Position numbers and translations under genes: made by a program. Source: Oscillospiraceae bacterium (GTDB lineage Bacteria; Bacillota; Clostridia; Oscillospirales; Acutalibacteraceae). Taken from it: a stretch of DNA of 64,000 bases. The DNA lies in the NCBI GenBank assembly GCA_015066345.1, contig SVOQ01000012.1:1-64000 (forward strand). The letters run 5' to 3'. The notes beneath the pieces were generated by a model that ran no database searches, was not told the origin of the DNA, and saw only the letters and a program-made list of their open reading frames with translations. Positions 44,502-55,020 of this stretch are shown here, piece by piece (positions within the stretch are counted from its first letter, which is position 1; every line of letters begins with the position of its first letter).

Positions 44502-46685
44502 TCAGGCATCGGTTGAATAATCAAATTTGATGTAATTTGTATTTACCCAACCTGCGTAGGAATCGTTATAAATAACATATGCCCATGTTGCATCCACATT
44601 ATAGCAAATAAACTTAACAACTGATTTATCAGGGATAAGTTTAATAAGTTTACCTTTCTGATTAGCGGCGTTACGCATATTAAGACCGCCGTCCGCTTTT
44701 ACCTTATACCAATAAACCTCTCCCGATGGTTGTGAAGTATACTCGGCAGGAACGAGGTATTTATAATTTACCCATCCTTCGTAACCGCCCCAGTATACAT
44801 AGACCCAATCTTTAATATTGGAACTATATCCGCGTACCTCAATGGCAGAATTATTGGGAACAAGTTTTAAAACCTGTGATTTATCCGTAGGCTCGTAACG
44901 CATATTAAGTCCGCCATCCGCCTTGACTTTCATATAAAAACTCTGAGCATATTTCTGAAGAACAACATTCTGTGCATTAAGAACATCCTTAGAAACTGCA
45001 TTTTCAGTTGCACCCAAAAGGGTAACACCTGCACTTGAAAGTTGGAAACTGAATCTAATTGTTTCCATCTTTTTGGTATTAATCTTAAGTTCATTTACAA
45101 TTGCATCAAAATCAACACCTGCACCGCGGTTAATCTGACCCGATGCTATCTGTAAACCTGTACCCTCGTCGTAAATTTTTTTATTTTCGACGTCGCATTT
45201 TAAAATATATGCTTCAATTACAACGCGACTTGCAGCTGCGTCAAGTTTCGAAGATTTAACCTTGCCGTAATAATCAAACTTACCTTTTTCGGCGTTTTCA
45301 CCCACACGGAGCAAGAAGCCCTTGGATGTAACAATATCATCTTCGTTAATAAGGGTAGCTACACTGATAGCACCGGAACCCCAGAGAGCATTAATTTTAT
45401 TCTGTACTTCGGAGAGTTTGTAAACCTTATATCCCTCGTCATTTGTAGCCAATGCGGTATACTCTTCCTCGGTCATAATATCTGAAACGAGAATACCGTC
45501 CTTTGCATCATCTGAGACTTTTTCAATTTCGGAGTTATAATCCTTGCCTGTATAAATGCGGTAGTCATTTACGGCAATGCTTTCTATACCATAGGTCAAA
45601 AGACTTTCGGGAGTACCGTAATAAACAACTCTGTACGCATTGAACGTATAGTCATCCATAACTTTACCGAAGAAAGCCTCGGCATCATCAGTTGTGTAAG
45701 CGTCCGCATTTTTTATTGTACTGCCGAACTCTATATCATCTGCATCAAGAGTAATAGTATTATAATACATATCATCCAACACATAAATGCGTTTTTCGTA
45801 GGTAGTATCCATATACTGTACTTTTAAATTATACTCCCCTGTTAAAAGAGGTGAAATTGTATATTTATTAAGACCCGTAACCTTATCAGATTCAGGCTCG
45901 TCAACAATCCTGATATCGTTTACGTATAACAAAGCACCATCGGGAATATACACGTCATATACAGAACAAGCGTCTGTAAATACACTATACTCATCAAAAT
46001 ACAAGAAACCGTCTTTGGTTTTCTCGATAGTTAATGTCATAATATTGCCGTTATAGTAACGCACTTCAAAAACAGACGTAGTATCATCTTCGCTAATTTC
46101 AACTACTTCATAATCCTCGTTACCCGCAAAAGCACTGAGCACAAAAGCATCATCGTTAAGATATTTATCATTGAATTCTTCGTAGGTAACAACAGAATTT
46201 TCATCAAACATCAAATCATATACACCCTGCGTATCCTGCTTTGAAAGTTTTGATGCAAAGTCCTCTGCAGTCGCTTTCGGTGAAATGAAGAATGAACCTA
46301 TAACAAGACCAACTATAGCCACGAAAACCATAACTATAGCCAAGAACACGAGAACAAGCGCAACAATCAATCCGGTTTTCTTTTTCTTTTTTTCTTTGGG
46401 TTGCTTTTGTTTTTTAGTTTTTTCTTTTTTCGGAGCATCCTTTTGAGAAGGATTATCCTGAGTTAAAACGCCTTGAGTTTTTTGTTGTTCCGTATGCCGG
46501 GGTGCCTGAGACACAGGTTGATTTTCAGCAAACGTAATACTTTGATTAGTACGAACAAAGTTCACGGGAGGTTCAGTCAATAAGGCTGTTTCTCCTGCAC
46601 CCTCACTCTCTGCTACATTAAAACCACAATTACCGCAAAAAGCCGTTCCGTCATCCATTTTAATTCCGCAATTAGGACAAAACAT
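44502..46685 (-). CDS. Zinc-ribbon membrane protein with TcaA-like and two SH3b domains
   Basis: The 727 residues start with a zinc ribbon (CPNCGIKM and CGNCGFNV), then a charged Lys/Pro-rich linker, then a membrane helix (about 117-143). A large external part recalls TcaA/YvbJ-type proteins. Two C-terminal bacterial SH3 domains each begin VKADGGLNMR. Such proteins probably sense or bind the cell wall. The ATG at 46685 is chosen because GGAGG precedes it; the open frame extends 30 codons further without a site. Layout resembles the protein at 11298-13916 (ribbon inside, helix, exported domains). Confidence 0.8.
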   Translation of the reverse strand: MFCPNCGIKMDDGTAFCGNCGFNVAESEGAGETALLTEPPVNFVRTNQSITFAENQPVSQAPRHTEQQKTQGVLTQDNPSQKDAPKKEKTKKQKQPKEKKKKKTGLIVALVLVFLAIVMVFVAIVGLVIGSFFISPKATAEDFASKLSKQDTQGVYDLMFDENSVVTYEEFNDKYLNDDAFVLSAFAGNEDYEVVEISEDDTTSVFEVRYYNGNIMTLTIEKTKDGFLYFDEYSVFTDACSVYDVYIPDGALLYVNDIRIVDEPESDKVTGLNKYTISPLLTGEYNLKVQYMDTTYEKRIYVLDDMYYNTITLDADDIEFGSTIKNADAYTTDDAEAFFGKVMDDYTFNAYRVVYYGTPESLLTYGIESIAVNDYRIYTGKDYNSEIEKVSDDAKDGILVSDIMTEEEYTALATNDEGYKVYKLSEVQNKINALWGSGAISVATLINEDDIVTSKGFLLRVGENAEKGKFDYYGKVKSSKLDAAASRVVIEAYILKCDVENKKIYDEGTGLQIASGQINRGAGVDFDAIVNELKINTKKMETIRFSFQLSSAGVTLLGATENAVSKDVLNAQNVVLQKYAQSFYMKVKADGGLNMRYEPTDKSQVLKLVPNNSAIEVRGYSSNIKDWVYVYWGGYEGWVNYKYLVPAEYTSQPSGEVYWYKVKADGGLNMRNAANQKGKLIKLIPDKSVVKFICYNVDATWAYVIYNDSYAGWVNTNYIKFDYSTDA

Positions 46686-46777
46686 ATATCTTCCTCCTGA
46701 CACAGTAAAGTGTGCATAATCTATTGCAATTTCCATTATATTACTAATTTCTACGTTTTGCAACACAAAAAACAAAC

Positions 46778-46796
46778 AGACCGCTAATAGCGGTCT
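46778..46796 (-). terminator. Terminator of hpf
   Basis: AGACCGCT and AGCGGTCT form an 8-bp stem with a 3-base loop. On the minus strand the continuation is TTTGTTTTTTG. Confidence 0.8.
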
Positions 46797-46834
46797 GCCT
46801 GTTTTGAAAGGAGTCTATTAAAAATCTAATAAAT

Positions 46835-47359
46835 TTACTTGTAATTGTCTGGTGCGATAACACCGTAGCCCGTTGCGTTACGTTTATAAACAACGTTTAT
46901 CTCGTCCGTATCCGCATTAAGAAACATATAGAACTTATGACCTAAAAGATTCATTTGTAAAATAGCTTCTTCAACACTCTGGGGCTTAAGAGAAATTGTT
47001 TTTTCCCTGATAATATCGAAATCCTCGTCTTCATCAAGTGGTTCAAAGAAATCGTCAAGAACCTCTGAATGAAGTTTTTTATCAAGACGGGTTTTATTTT
47101 TGCGAATCTGTCTTATAAGGGAATCAACACAATTATCAAGAGCATCAATCATATTTTCCGCACTTTCTTCGGCACGGAAAATCATACCGCTTTTGGTGAC
47201 CGTCACCTCCACAATATGGCAGGATTTTTCAACAGTTGCGGTTACCTTCGCGGTAGCCTCCTCACCAAAAAGCTTGTCGATTTTACTCAGACGCTTTTCT
47301 GCACGCAGACGGAAGTCTTCACGAGGGTTACATTTACGGCCAATGATAGTAATGTTCAT
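46835..47359 (-). CDS. hpf: Long-form ribosome hibernation promoting factor
   Basis: The protein binds the 30S subunit and pairs ribosomes into inactive 100S dimers in resting cells. The 174 residues have the HPF/RaiA domain (about 1-105) and the C-terminal dimerisation domain that includes LNLLGHKFYMFLNADT and NVVYKR. AAAGGGATG lies 6 bases before the ATG at 47359. It is a single gene between terminators. Confidence 0.95.
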   Translation of the reverse strand: MNITIIGRKCNPREDFRLRAEKRLSKIDKLFGEEATAKVTATVEKSCHIVEVTVTKSGMIFRAEESAENMIDALDNCVDSLIRQIRKNKTRLDKKLHSEVLDDFFEPLDEDEDFDIIREKTISLKPQSVEEAILQMNLLGHKFYMFLNADTDEINVVYKRNATGYGVIAPDNYK

Positions 47360-47499
47360 AAAAACATCCCTTTCTGTGTTTATTCTCTTTTTCATATAAA
47401 TTGTATCATCTACAACCCAAACTGTCAACGTTTTTATATACTTTTACTAATTTTTGACATATTAACAGAAAAATATTGAGCACATTGGTCAAGATGACT

Positions 47500-47545
47500 A
47501 AAAAACAGAGCAAAGAGGTCATTTAAACGCCATCCTTGCTCTGTT
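47500..47545 (-). terminator. Terminator of the ATP synthase operon
   Basis: AACAGAGCAA (47504-47513) pairs with TTGCTCTGTT (47536-47545). On the minus strand a TTTTTT run follows. The atpC stop is 3 bp upstream. Confidence 0.85.
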
Positions 47546-47547
47546 AA

Positions 47548-50079
<2,532 letters not shown>

Positions 50080-52293
50080 TTATTCAAACCTCTTTTTAAA
50101 TTTACTCAAAGCTTCTTTTAACTCGTTAAGAGTCTCTTTGCTGAGCCTTTCACCCTTCTCAAGAGTTCTCATTAAATCTCCGTGTTGTTCGTCAAAGTAT
50201 TTATAAAGTTCTTCTTCAAAAACCGATATGGACTCAACAGGAACATCATCGCTGTAACCCTCAGAAATCGCCAAGAGTAACAATGCCTGATATTTGTCGT
50301 CAAGAGGTTTATAACGAGACTGCTTTAAGCCTTCGGTAAGTCTTTTACCTGTTTCAATAGTTTTAGCCGTTTCAGCATCAACCTCGGCACCGAATTGAAC
50401 AAAGTCTATTAACTCACGGTATTGAGCGAGTTTTGTACGAAGATTTGCAGAAACTTGTTTCATAAGTTTAGTCTGTGCCGAGCCACCTACACGGGAAACG
50501 GAAAGACCAACATTAATAGCGGGACGTTGTCCCTCATTATACAATTCGTTGTCAAGGAATATCTGACCATCGGTAATAGATATAACATTAGTGGGAATAT
50601 ATGCAGAAATATCTCCCGCCTGTGTCTCTATTATGGGTAAAGCCGTCATAGAACCGCCACCCATTTTTTCAGACAATTTAGCAGAACGCTCCAATAATCT
50701 TGAATGCAAATAGAATATATCACCGGGATAAGCCTCTCGACCCGACGGTCTGTGCAAAAGAAGTGACAATTCTCGGTATGCTACGGCATGTTTTGATAAA
50801 TCGTCATATATAATGAGAACATCCTTACCATTATACATAAAATGCTCACCAATAGCGGTAGCACTGAACGGTGCAATATACTGAGTAGCCGCGGAACCCG
50901 ATGCAGAAGCCGCAACTATAACTGTATAATCAAGGGCATCATATTTTTCGAGAGTTTCCCTTATTTCTGAAATTGTAGCTTCCTTCTGACCTATGGCAAC
51001 ATATATACAAATAGTACCTTTGCCCTTTTGGTTTATAATTGCATCAACCGCAATGGCACTTTTACCGGTCTGTCGGTCACCGATAATCAATTCTCGTTGA
51101 CCCTTACCAATGGGCACAAGGGCATCAACCGCTTTTAAGCCTGTATGAAGTGGTTCACTTACACTTTCGCGGTCAAGTATCGCGGGGGCTTTAAATTCAA
51201 TGGGTCTGCGTTCCTCGGTGGTAATATAACCCCTACCATCAATGGGATTACCGACGGAATCGACTACCCTACCCAAAAGTTCGTCACCTACGGGAACGGT
51301 AGCTATTCTTCCGATACGTCTTACACGGCTACCACTTTCAATATTCTGATATTCGCCGAAAATAACACAACCAATACGATTATGTTGAATATCAAGTACC
51401 ATTCCTCGTTCACCGCAATCAAACTCGATAACTTCACCGTACATAATATCTGCAAGACCGTCCATCCAACATATACCGTCGGACACAGTTATAACACGGC
51501 CAAGCTGATATATATGAATTTTAGGTTTAAAGGTTTCCGCTTTATAGGTGAACTCATTTAAAATTTCATCTTCGCCTAATTCAAAAGGAATGTGTACTCT
51601 GCGAAGGCTTTTTTCATATCTGTAAAGGTCCTCCAACACAGTGCAATCGTACACCGTATCACCAATTCTGAGTTTAAGACCCCCGATAAGTGACGGGTCC
51701 TCTAAAACCCAAAGTGAGGTTTTACCGTTGACCTCTTCCAACATTTTCGTTGTAAATGAATCAACTTTATTGACAATTTCTTCGGAAAGTTTATGAGCTG
51801 AACTGAGTGTAACATACAAAACATCATGATGTTTAAGATACGTTAAATCACCGGGAGTCAGCTTAACCTCTTTGAGGATATCGTCTATCATTTCCTCTTC
51901 ACGTTCTCTCAAATCGCTGAGATATGGCTCCTGAGAAAATATTTCGCAAACGTTCTTTTTTATGGTTTCGAGTATTTCCGCACCCGCTTTTTCAACGGCT
52001 TCCTTATGAATTTCATAGCATTCCCTTTCGGCAAATGACTCTATTCTTTTAATTTTAGCCTGTACTTCAAGTTCAGCTTTTTTCACATCATCGGATAACT
52101 GAACCGCCTCAGTTTCAGGTTCAAAATCCTTAAACTGAGGAATTTCACTATTCTCTATTTGTTCAATCTCTTCAAATTCTTCATTGATACGATTTAAACG
52201 TTTTGAGAAAATAGACTTGATTGTTTTTCTGCCTGCAATAACCACAATAGCGATAACTAACAGAAAGTTTATAATAACATACTGTATTTCCAT
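50080..52293 (-). CDS. Fused ATP synthase subunit: b-like anchor/stalk, delta C-terminal domain and alpha subunit
   Basis: The 737-residue ORF has three parts. Residues 1 to about 145 start with a membrane helix (VIINFLLVIAIVVIA) and a charged helical stalk like subunit b. Residues about 150-233 match the delta C-terminal domain, with DPSLIGGLKLRIGD at 199-212; the delta N-terminal domain is missing. From about 237 a full alpha subunit follows, with SDGI at 271, Walker A GDRQTGKS at 405-412, VAIGQK and the C-terminal helical domain. Aligned on Walker A, residue 237 corresponds to alpha residue 1, so the joint has no linker. No in-frame ATG with a ribosome binding site is seen near the joint. 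There is no other delta gene in the operon. A weak TAAGGG lies before the ATG at 52293, 8 bp behind atpF. Mycobacteria have a b-delta fusion; the added alpha is the unusual part. Confidence 0.93.
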   Translation of the reverse strand: MEIQYVIINFLLVIAIVVIAGRKTIKSIFSKRLNRINEEFEEIEQIENSEIPQFKDFEPETEAVQLSDDVKKAELEVQAKIKRIESFAERECYEIHKEAVEKAGAEILETIKKNVCEIFSQEPYLSDLREREEEMIDDILKEVKLTPGDLTYLKHHDVLYVTLSSAHKLSEEIVNKVDSFTTKMLEEVNGKTSLWVLEDPSLIGGLKLRIGDTVYDCTVLEDLYRYEKSLRRVHIPFELGEDEILNEFTYKAETFKPKIHIYQLGRVITVSDGICWMDGLADIMYGEVIEFDCGERGMVLDIQHNRIGCVIFGEYQNIESGSRVRRIGRIATVPVGDELLGRVVDSVGNPIDGRGYITTEERRPIEFKAPAILDRESVSEPLHTGLKAVDALVPIGKGQRELIIGDRQTGKSAIAVDAIINQKGKGTICIYVAIGQKEATISEIRETLEKYDALDYTVIVAASASGSAATQYIAPFSATAIGEHFMYNGKDVLIIYDDLSKHAVAYRELSLLLHRPSGREAYPGDIFYLHSRLLERSAKLSEKMGGGSMTALPIIETQAGDISAYIPTNVISITDGQIFLDNELYNEGQRPAINVGLSVSRVGGSAQTKLMKQVSANLRTKLAQYRELIDFVQFGAEVDAETAKTIETGKRLTEGLKQSRYKPLDDKYQALLLLAISEGYSDDVPVESISVFEEELYKYFDEQHGDLMRTLEKGERLSKETLNELKEALSKFKKRFE

Positions 52294-52301
52294 AATATCC
52301 C

Positions 52302-52721
52302 TTACCTTGCAATTATCTGTCCGGCAAATTTCTCTGCAATGTTTTTAGCATTGGCACTGACATTACTAACTGCTTTTTCACATTCTTCTTTCGTAGCAAC
52401 ACGAAAAGCTTCAACATCAGTTATACGCTTTTTCTTAGCCCGTGCAACAGCATCCTTACTATCTTCCTGAATTTCAACAAGTTTTTCTGCAACTTCTCTT
52501 TTTTGATTTTCAAGATACTGTACCTGTTGTTTTGCAATTTTTTCATCGTGTTCACGAATAGATTCTTCTATTTCCGCCTTTTTCTTTCTGGCATTTTCAA
52601 GGCGTTCGCTTCGCTTATCCATAACATCAAGTAATGGTTTAAAAAGCAAATTACGTAAAATTAACATTAAGGCAACGAAACAAATCACAGTCCATATTAT
52701 GACAGAAATTTGTATATTCAT
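52302..52721 (-). CDS. atpF: ATP synthase b subunit
   Basis: The 139-residue stator subunit has an N-terminal membrane helix (ISVIIWTVICFVALMLIL) and a long charged helix (about 35-139) with RSERLENARKKKAEIEESI. It is shorter than usual (about 160). Together with the b-like part of the downstream fused protein it could form a b/b-prime pair. AAGGGTGAG precedes the ATG. Confidence 0.92.
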   Translation of the reverse strand: MNIQISVIIWTVICFVALMLILRNLLFKPLLDVMDKRSERLENARKKKAEIEESIREHDEKIAKQQVQYLENQKREVAEKLVEIQEDSKDAVARAKKKRITDVEAFRVATKEECEKAVSNVSANAKNIAEKFAGQIIAR

Positions 52722-52733
52722 TTATTCTCACCC

Positions 52734-52964
52734 TTAGATTTTTGAAATAAGCATAAAGCCGATAAGAAGACCGTAAATTGTAAGAGCCTCCATAAGGGCA
52801 AGTGAAATAATAAGTGTTGAACGGATGTCTTTTGCGGCATCGGGTTGTCTTGCAATGCTTTCCATTGCGGCTTTTGCAGTAAGACCCTGACCGATAGAGG
52901 GACCAAGTGTACTTATAGCGATAGCGATAGCGGCTGCAATAGCAATAATTCCTGAATTTTCCAT
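52734..52964 (-). CDS. atpE: ATP synthase c subunit
   Basis: The 76-residue proteolipid has two membrane helices joined by the polar loop ARQPDA. The ion-binding Glu lies in LMEALTIYG of helix 2. That segment equals the proton-type c subunits of chloroplasts; the Ser/Thr after Glu that Na+-binding rings need is Ala here. Hence a proton ring is expected. AGGAGA lies before the ATG. Confidence 0.97.
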   Translation of the reverse strand: MENSGIIAIAAAIAIAISTLGPSIGQGLTAKAAMESIARQPDAAKDIRSTLIISLALMEALTIYGLLIGFMLISKI

Positions 52965-52985
52965 TTTTATTTCTCCTTTAAAATA

Positions 52986-53657
52986 TTATTCTTCAGTAAC
53001 TTCATCAAGGTATATTGATACAAGCATCGTAAATACGATAGCCTGTAATGCACAGAAAAGTAACGATAAAATCATCATTACCGCGGGAGCACCAATAGGT
53101 AAGATATGGTAAAGTTCCTCAGTTACCGTTTCCTCACCAAAAATATTACCGTACAATCGTAAGGCAAGGGAAGCGGGTTTTATAATTTCATCAAGCAACA
53201 AAAGGGGCAACATAAAAAACATCGGACTTACGAATCTTTTGAAATAATGTTTGACACTGTGACGTAAACCTGCAACCTGCAAGAAAATGAATGTCACAAT
53301 ACCGAGACCCGCCGTCACCGAAAGGGATGATGTAGGTGCCTTTACGTATTCAGTCATTCCCATACCCGGAAAAAGCCCCGAATAGTTTGAAAATATTATA
53401 AAAATAAAAAGTGACGCAAGAAAAGTAAAATGCTTTCTCGATTTCTTTTTCCCTAAGGTGTCGCCAAAAAAGTTATCAAGATATTCAATACCCGTTTCTA
53501 TTATATTCTGGAATTTACCGGGCTTTTCTTTAAGGGTAAATCTCACTATCAAAGAAAGTAAAGTGATAATACCCAATATAATCCACATCCCGATAACTTC
53601 ACCGGTTACATCGAGAAAACCAAATAATTCGATTATAACCTCTGATTTCTCACCCAT
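52986..53657 (-). CDS. atpB: ATP synthase a subunit
   Basis: This is the membrane stator of 223 residues with five to six helices. The essential Arg of the fourth helix is seen in ASLALRLYGNIFGEE, and the C-terminal helix has FTMLVSIYLDEV. The ATG at 53657 has AAGGTGAG upstream; the open frame extends 15 codons further into atpI, which it overlaps by 8 bp. Confidence 0.95.
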   Translation of the reverse strand: MGEKSEVIIELFGFLDVTGEVIGMWIILGIITLLSLIVRFTLKEKPGKFQNIIETGIEYLDNFFGDTLGKKKSRKHFTFLASLFIFIIFSNYSGLFPGMGMTEYVKAPTSSLSVTAGLGIVTFIFLQVAGLRHSVKHYFKRFVSPMFFMLPLLLLDEIIKPASLALRLYGNIFGEETVTEELYHILPIGAPAVMMILSLLFCALQAIVFTMLVSIYLDEVTEE

Positions 53658-53973
53658 CCGACTCACCTTCTTTTTCACGTGATTTTCCACGTTTTTCTTC
53701 ATTGAGTTTAAGTAGTTTTCGCGTATAAATAAACATAGGTAAAGTTATTCCCAAAACTGCACCAATAAGCATATACACCAACTTAAACGGCAAAAAATCC
53801 CCTGACATATAAACTGCTACAAGGTATCCAACATTAAAAATCTGTTTAACAACTGTTGTCATAGCAAATTTGTCGGGATTTTTTTCCAAGAAATATTTTG
53901 AGATATAATAGTTTAATGTGGCTATTCCTACACCTAACGAAAAAGTGATAATTGCACCCAAAATATCCTTCAT
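53650..53973 (-). CDS. ATP synthase I-like accessory membrane protein
   Basis: The 107 residues contain three to four hydrophobic segments and a charged C-terminal tail (KLNEEKRGKSREKEGESDG). Position just before atpB and general form match AtpI/UncI proteins, which aid c-ring assembly; sequence similarity is low, as usual for this family. It starts 1 bp after the rqcP stop. Confidence 0.7.
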   Translation of the reverse strand: MKDILGAIITFSLGVGIATLNYYISKYFLEKNPDKFAMTTVVKQIFNVGYLVAVYMSGDFLPFKLVYMLIGAVLGITLPMFIYTRKLLKLNEEKRGKSREKEGESDG

Positions 53974-53974
53974 T

Positions 53975-54217
53975 CTAATTTATCACCTCGTACATATTGG
54001 CTGCCTCTTCTTTTTTAGCGTATTCATTCACAGAAAGAACTTTATACTTTGTAAGATTGGAACCCATCTGAATAGCAATAATATCGCCTGTTTTAACCTC
54101 GTAAGAAGCACGGGCAACCTTGCCGTTAACTTCAACGTGTTTAGCATCGCAAACCTCATTTGCAACGGTACGTCGCTTGATAATACGCGATACTTTCAAG
54201 TACTTATCTAATCGCAT
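53975..54217 (-). CDS. rqcP: S4-domain protein RqcP (YabO/Hsp15 type)
   Basis: RqcP binds stalled 50S subunits with RqcH during C-terminal alanine tailing of unfinished chains. The 80 residues are almost only an S4 domain (MRLDKYLKVSRIIKRRTVA, DAKHVEVNGKVARASYEVK). The ATG at 54217 has GGAG upstream. In Bacillus the gene lies next to yabP; here yabP is 27 kb away and rqcP is the first gene of the ATP synthase operon. Confidence 0.9.
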   Translation of the reverse strand: MRLDKYLKVSRIIKRRTVANEVCDAKHVEVNGKVARASYEVKTGDIIAIQMGSNLTKYKVLSVNEYAKKEEAANMYEVIN

Positions 54218-54239
54218 AATACATCTCCTATCAATGGTT

Positions 54240-54268
54240 AATATATACCCTTTGGTTGAATAAATCAA
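54240..54268 (-). promoter_or_regulatory. Probable sigma-A promoter of rqcP and the ATP synthase operon
   Basis: On the minus strand TTGATT (complement of 54263-54268) and TATATT (complement of 54240-54245) have a 17-bp spacer and lie about 23 bp before the rqcP ATG. Confidence 0.6.
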
Positions 54269-54324
54269 TAGTTTTTTATTTAATTTTCTAAAAATTTTTT
54301 AACTTAATTTTACAAAAAAATACA

Positions 54325-54394
54325 CGTGGATTTTACCCTTTATTTTCAGACCCCGTACCCTTGTACATTAATATCTGAAAGAATAAAATCCACG
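54325..54394 (-). terminator. Long terminator after the cyclase-family gene
   Basis: CGTGGATTTTA (54325-54335) and the following TTATTTTCAG pair with CTGAAAGAATAAAATCCACG (54375-54394) around a loop of about 25 bases. On the minus strand a run of seven T follows (complement of 54314-54320). The large loop is unusual. Confidence 0.7.
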
Positions 54395-54402
54395 CCAAAA
54401 TT

Positions 54403-55014
54403 TTAATTTCTTGAACCGGTCCAGAAAAGATGATTTTTAATAAGTATCGCTCTGCAAGGTGCTGCCTCAACACCCGACACCTTAAGAGGTTGAGCCATAA
54501 GAAAATATCTTCCCGGCTCTACGTCCGATAAATCAAGACCCTCAATAATCGGAATATCAGCACTGAGCAACGCACGGTGTATAATATGGTTTGAGCCGTG
54601 GTTGCCAATAGTCTGTGAATCTGTACCTATAAGTTTTATACCTGAATCAACAACGTAGTAGGCACTGCTCTCCATTAGATACGAAAGACCGTTACCTTTA
54701 ATGAGTACTCTCTCGCAATCACTCCATGGAAAAGCCTCCTCCGCGAAAGCACCTGTAATAGGTCCGGGAGGTGCCTCTACAACTAAACACTCACCTATAA
54801 ACAAGTCTAAAGGAAACTTATCAATTGTGTTACCGCCCTCAATGAAATGTAAGGGTGCGTCAATATGGGTTGCCGTATGAAGACAGGTATATATTGAATT
54901 AAGGTTGCAACTATCCCCTGCTCGTATATTTTTTATAGGGTCAACATAACCCTCAGGGTCGCCCGGATAAACGGGAGTTTTAAATAAATCTCCGGAAATA
55001 TCAATAATCTCCAT
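54403..55014 (-). CDS. Cyclase-family (kynurenine formamidase-like) metal hydrolase
   Basis: The 203 residues carry the family signature HTATHIDAPLHF near residue 46, which binds the metal, and GNHGSNHIIHRALL further on. Such enzymes hydrolyse N-formylkynurenine or other amides and lactones; the substrate here is unknown. The start lies 6 bp after hisS, and its ribosome binding site (AAGGTGA) is part of the hisS stop region, so it is coupled to hisS. Confidence 0.85.
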   Translation of the reverse strand: MEIIDISGDLFKTPVYPGDPEGYVDPIKNIRAGDSCNLNSIYTCLHTATHIDAPLHFIEGGNTIDKFPLDLFIGECLVVEAPPGPITGAFAEEAFPWSDCERVLIKGNGLSYLMESSAYYVVDSGIKLIGTDSQTIGNHGSNHIIHRALLSADIPIIEGLDLSDVEPGRYFLMAQPLKVSGVEAAPCRAILIKNHLFWTGSRN

Positions 55015-55020
55015 AAATAA

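Noticed and set aside
47069..47479. 136-codon plus-strand frame opposite hpf
   Set aside because: It is a shadow of hpf in the antisense frame, and hpf has clear homology and a ribosome binding site.
51560..51620. Internal start that would give a free alpha subunit
   Set aside because: No in-frame ATG, GTG or TTG with a ribosome binding site was seen near the delta-alpha joint. A distant or non-canonical start cannot be excluded.
52734..52964. Sodium-type c-ring
   Set aside because: Gln in helix 1 and Tyr in helix 2 are present, but the residue after the ion-binding Glu is Ala, as in proton-type chloroplast c subunits.
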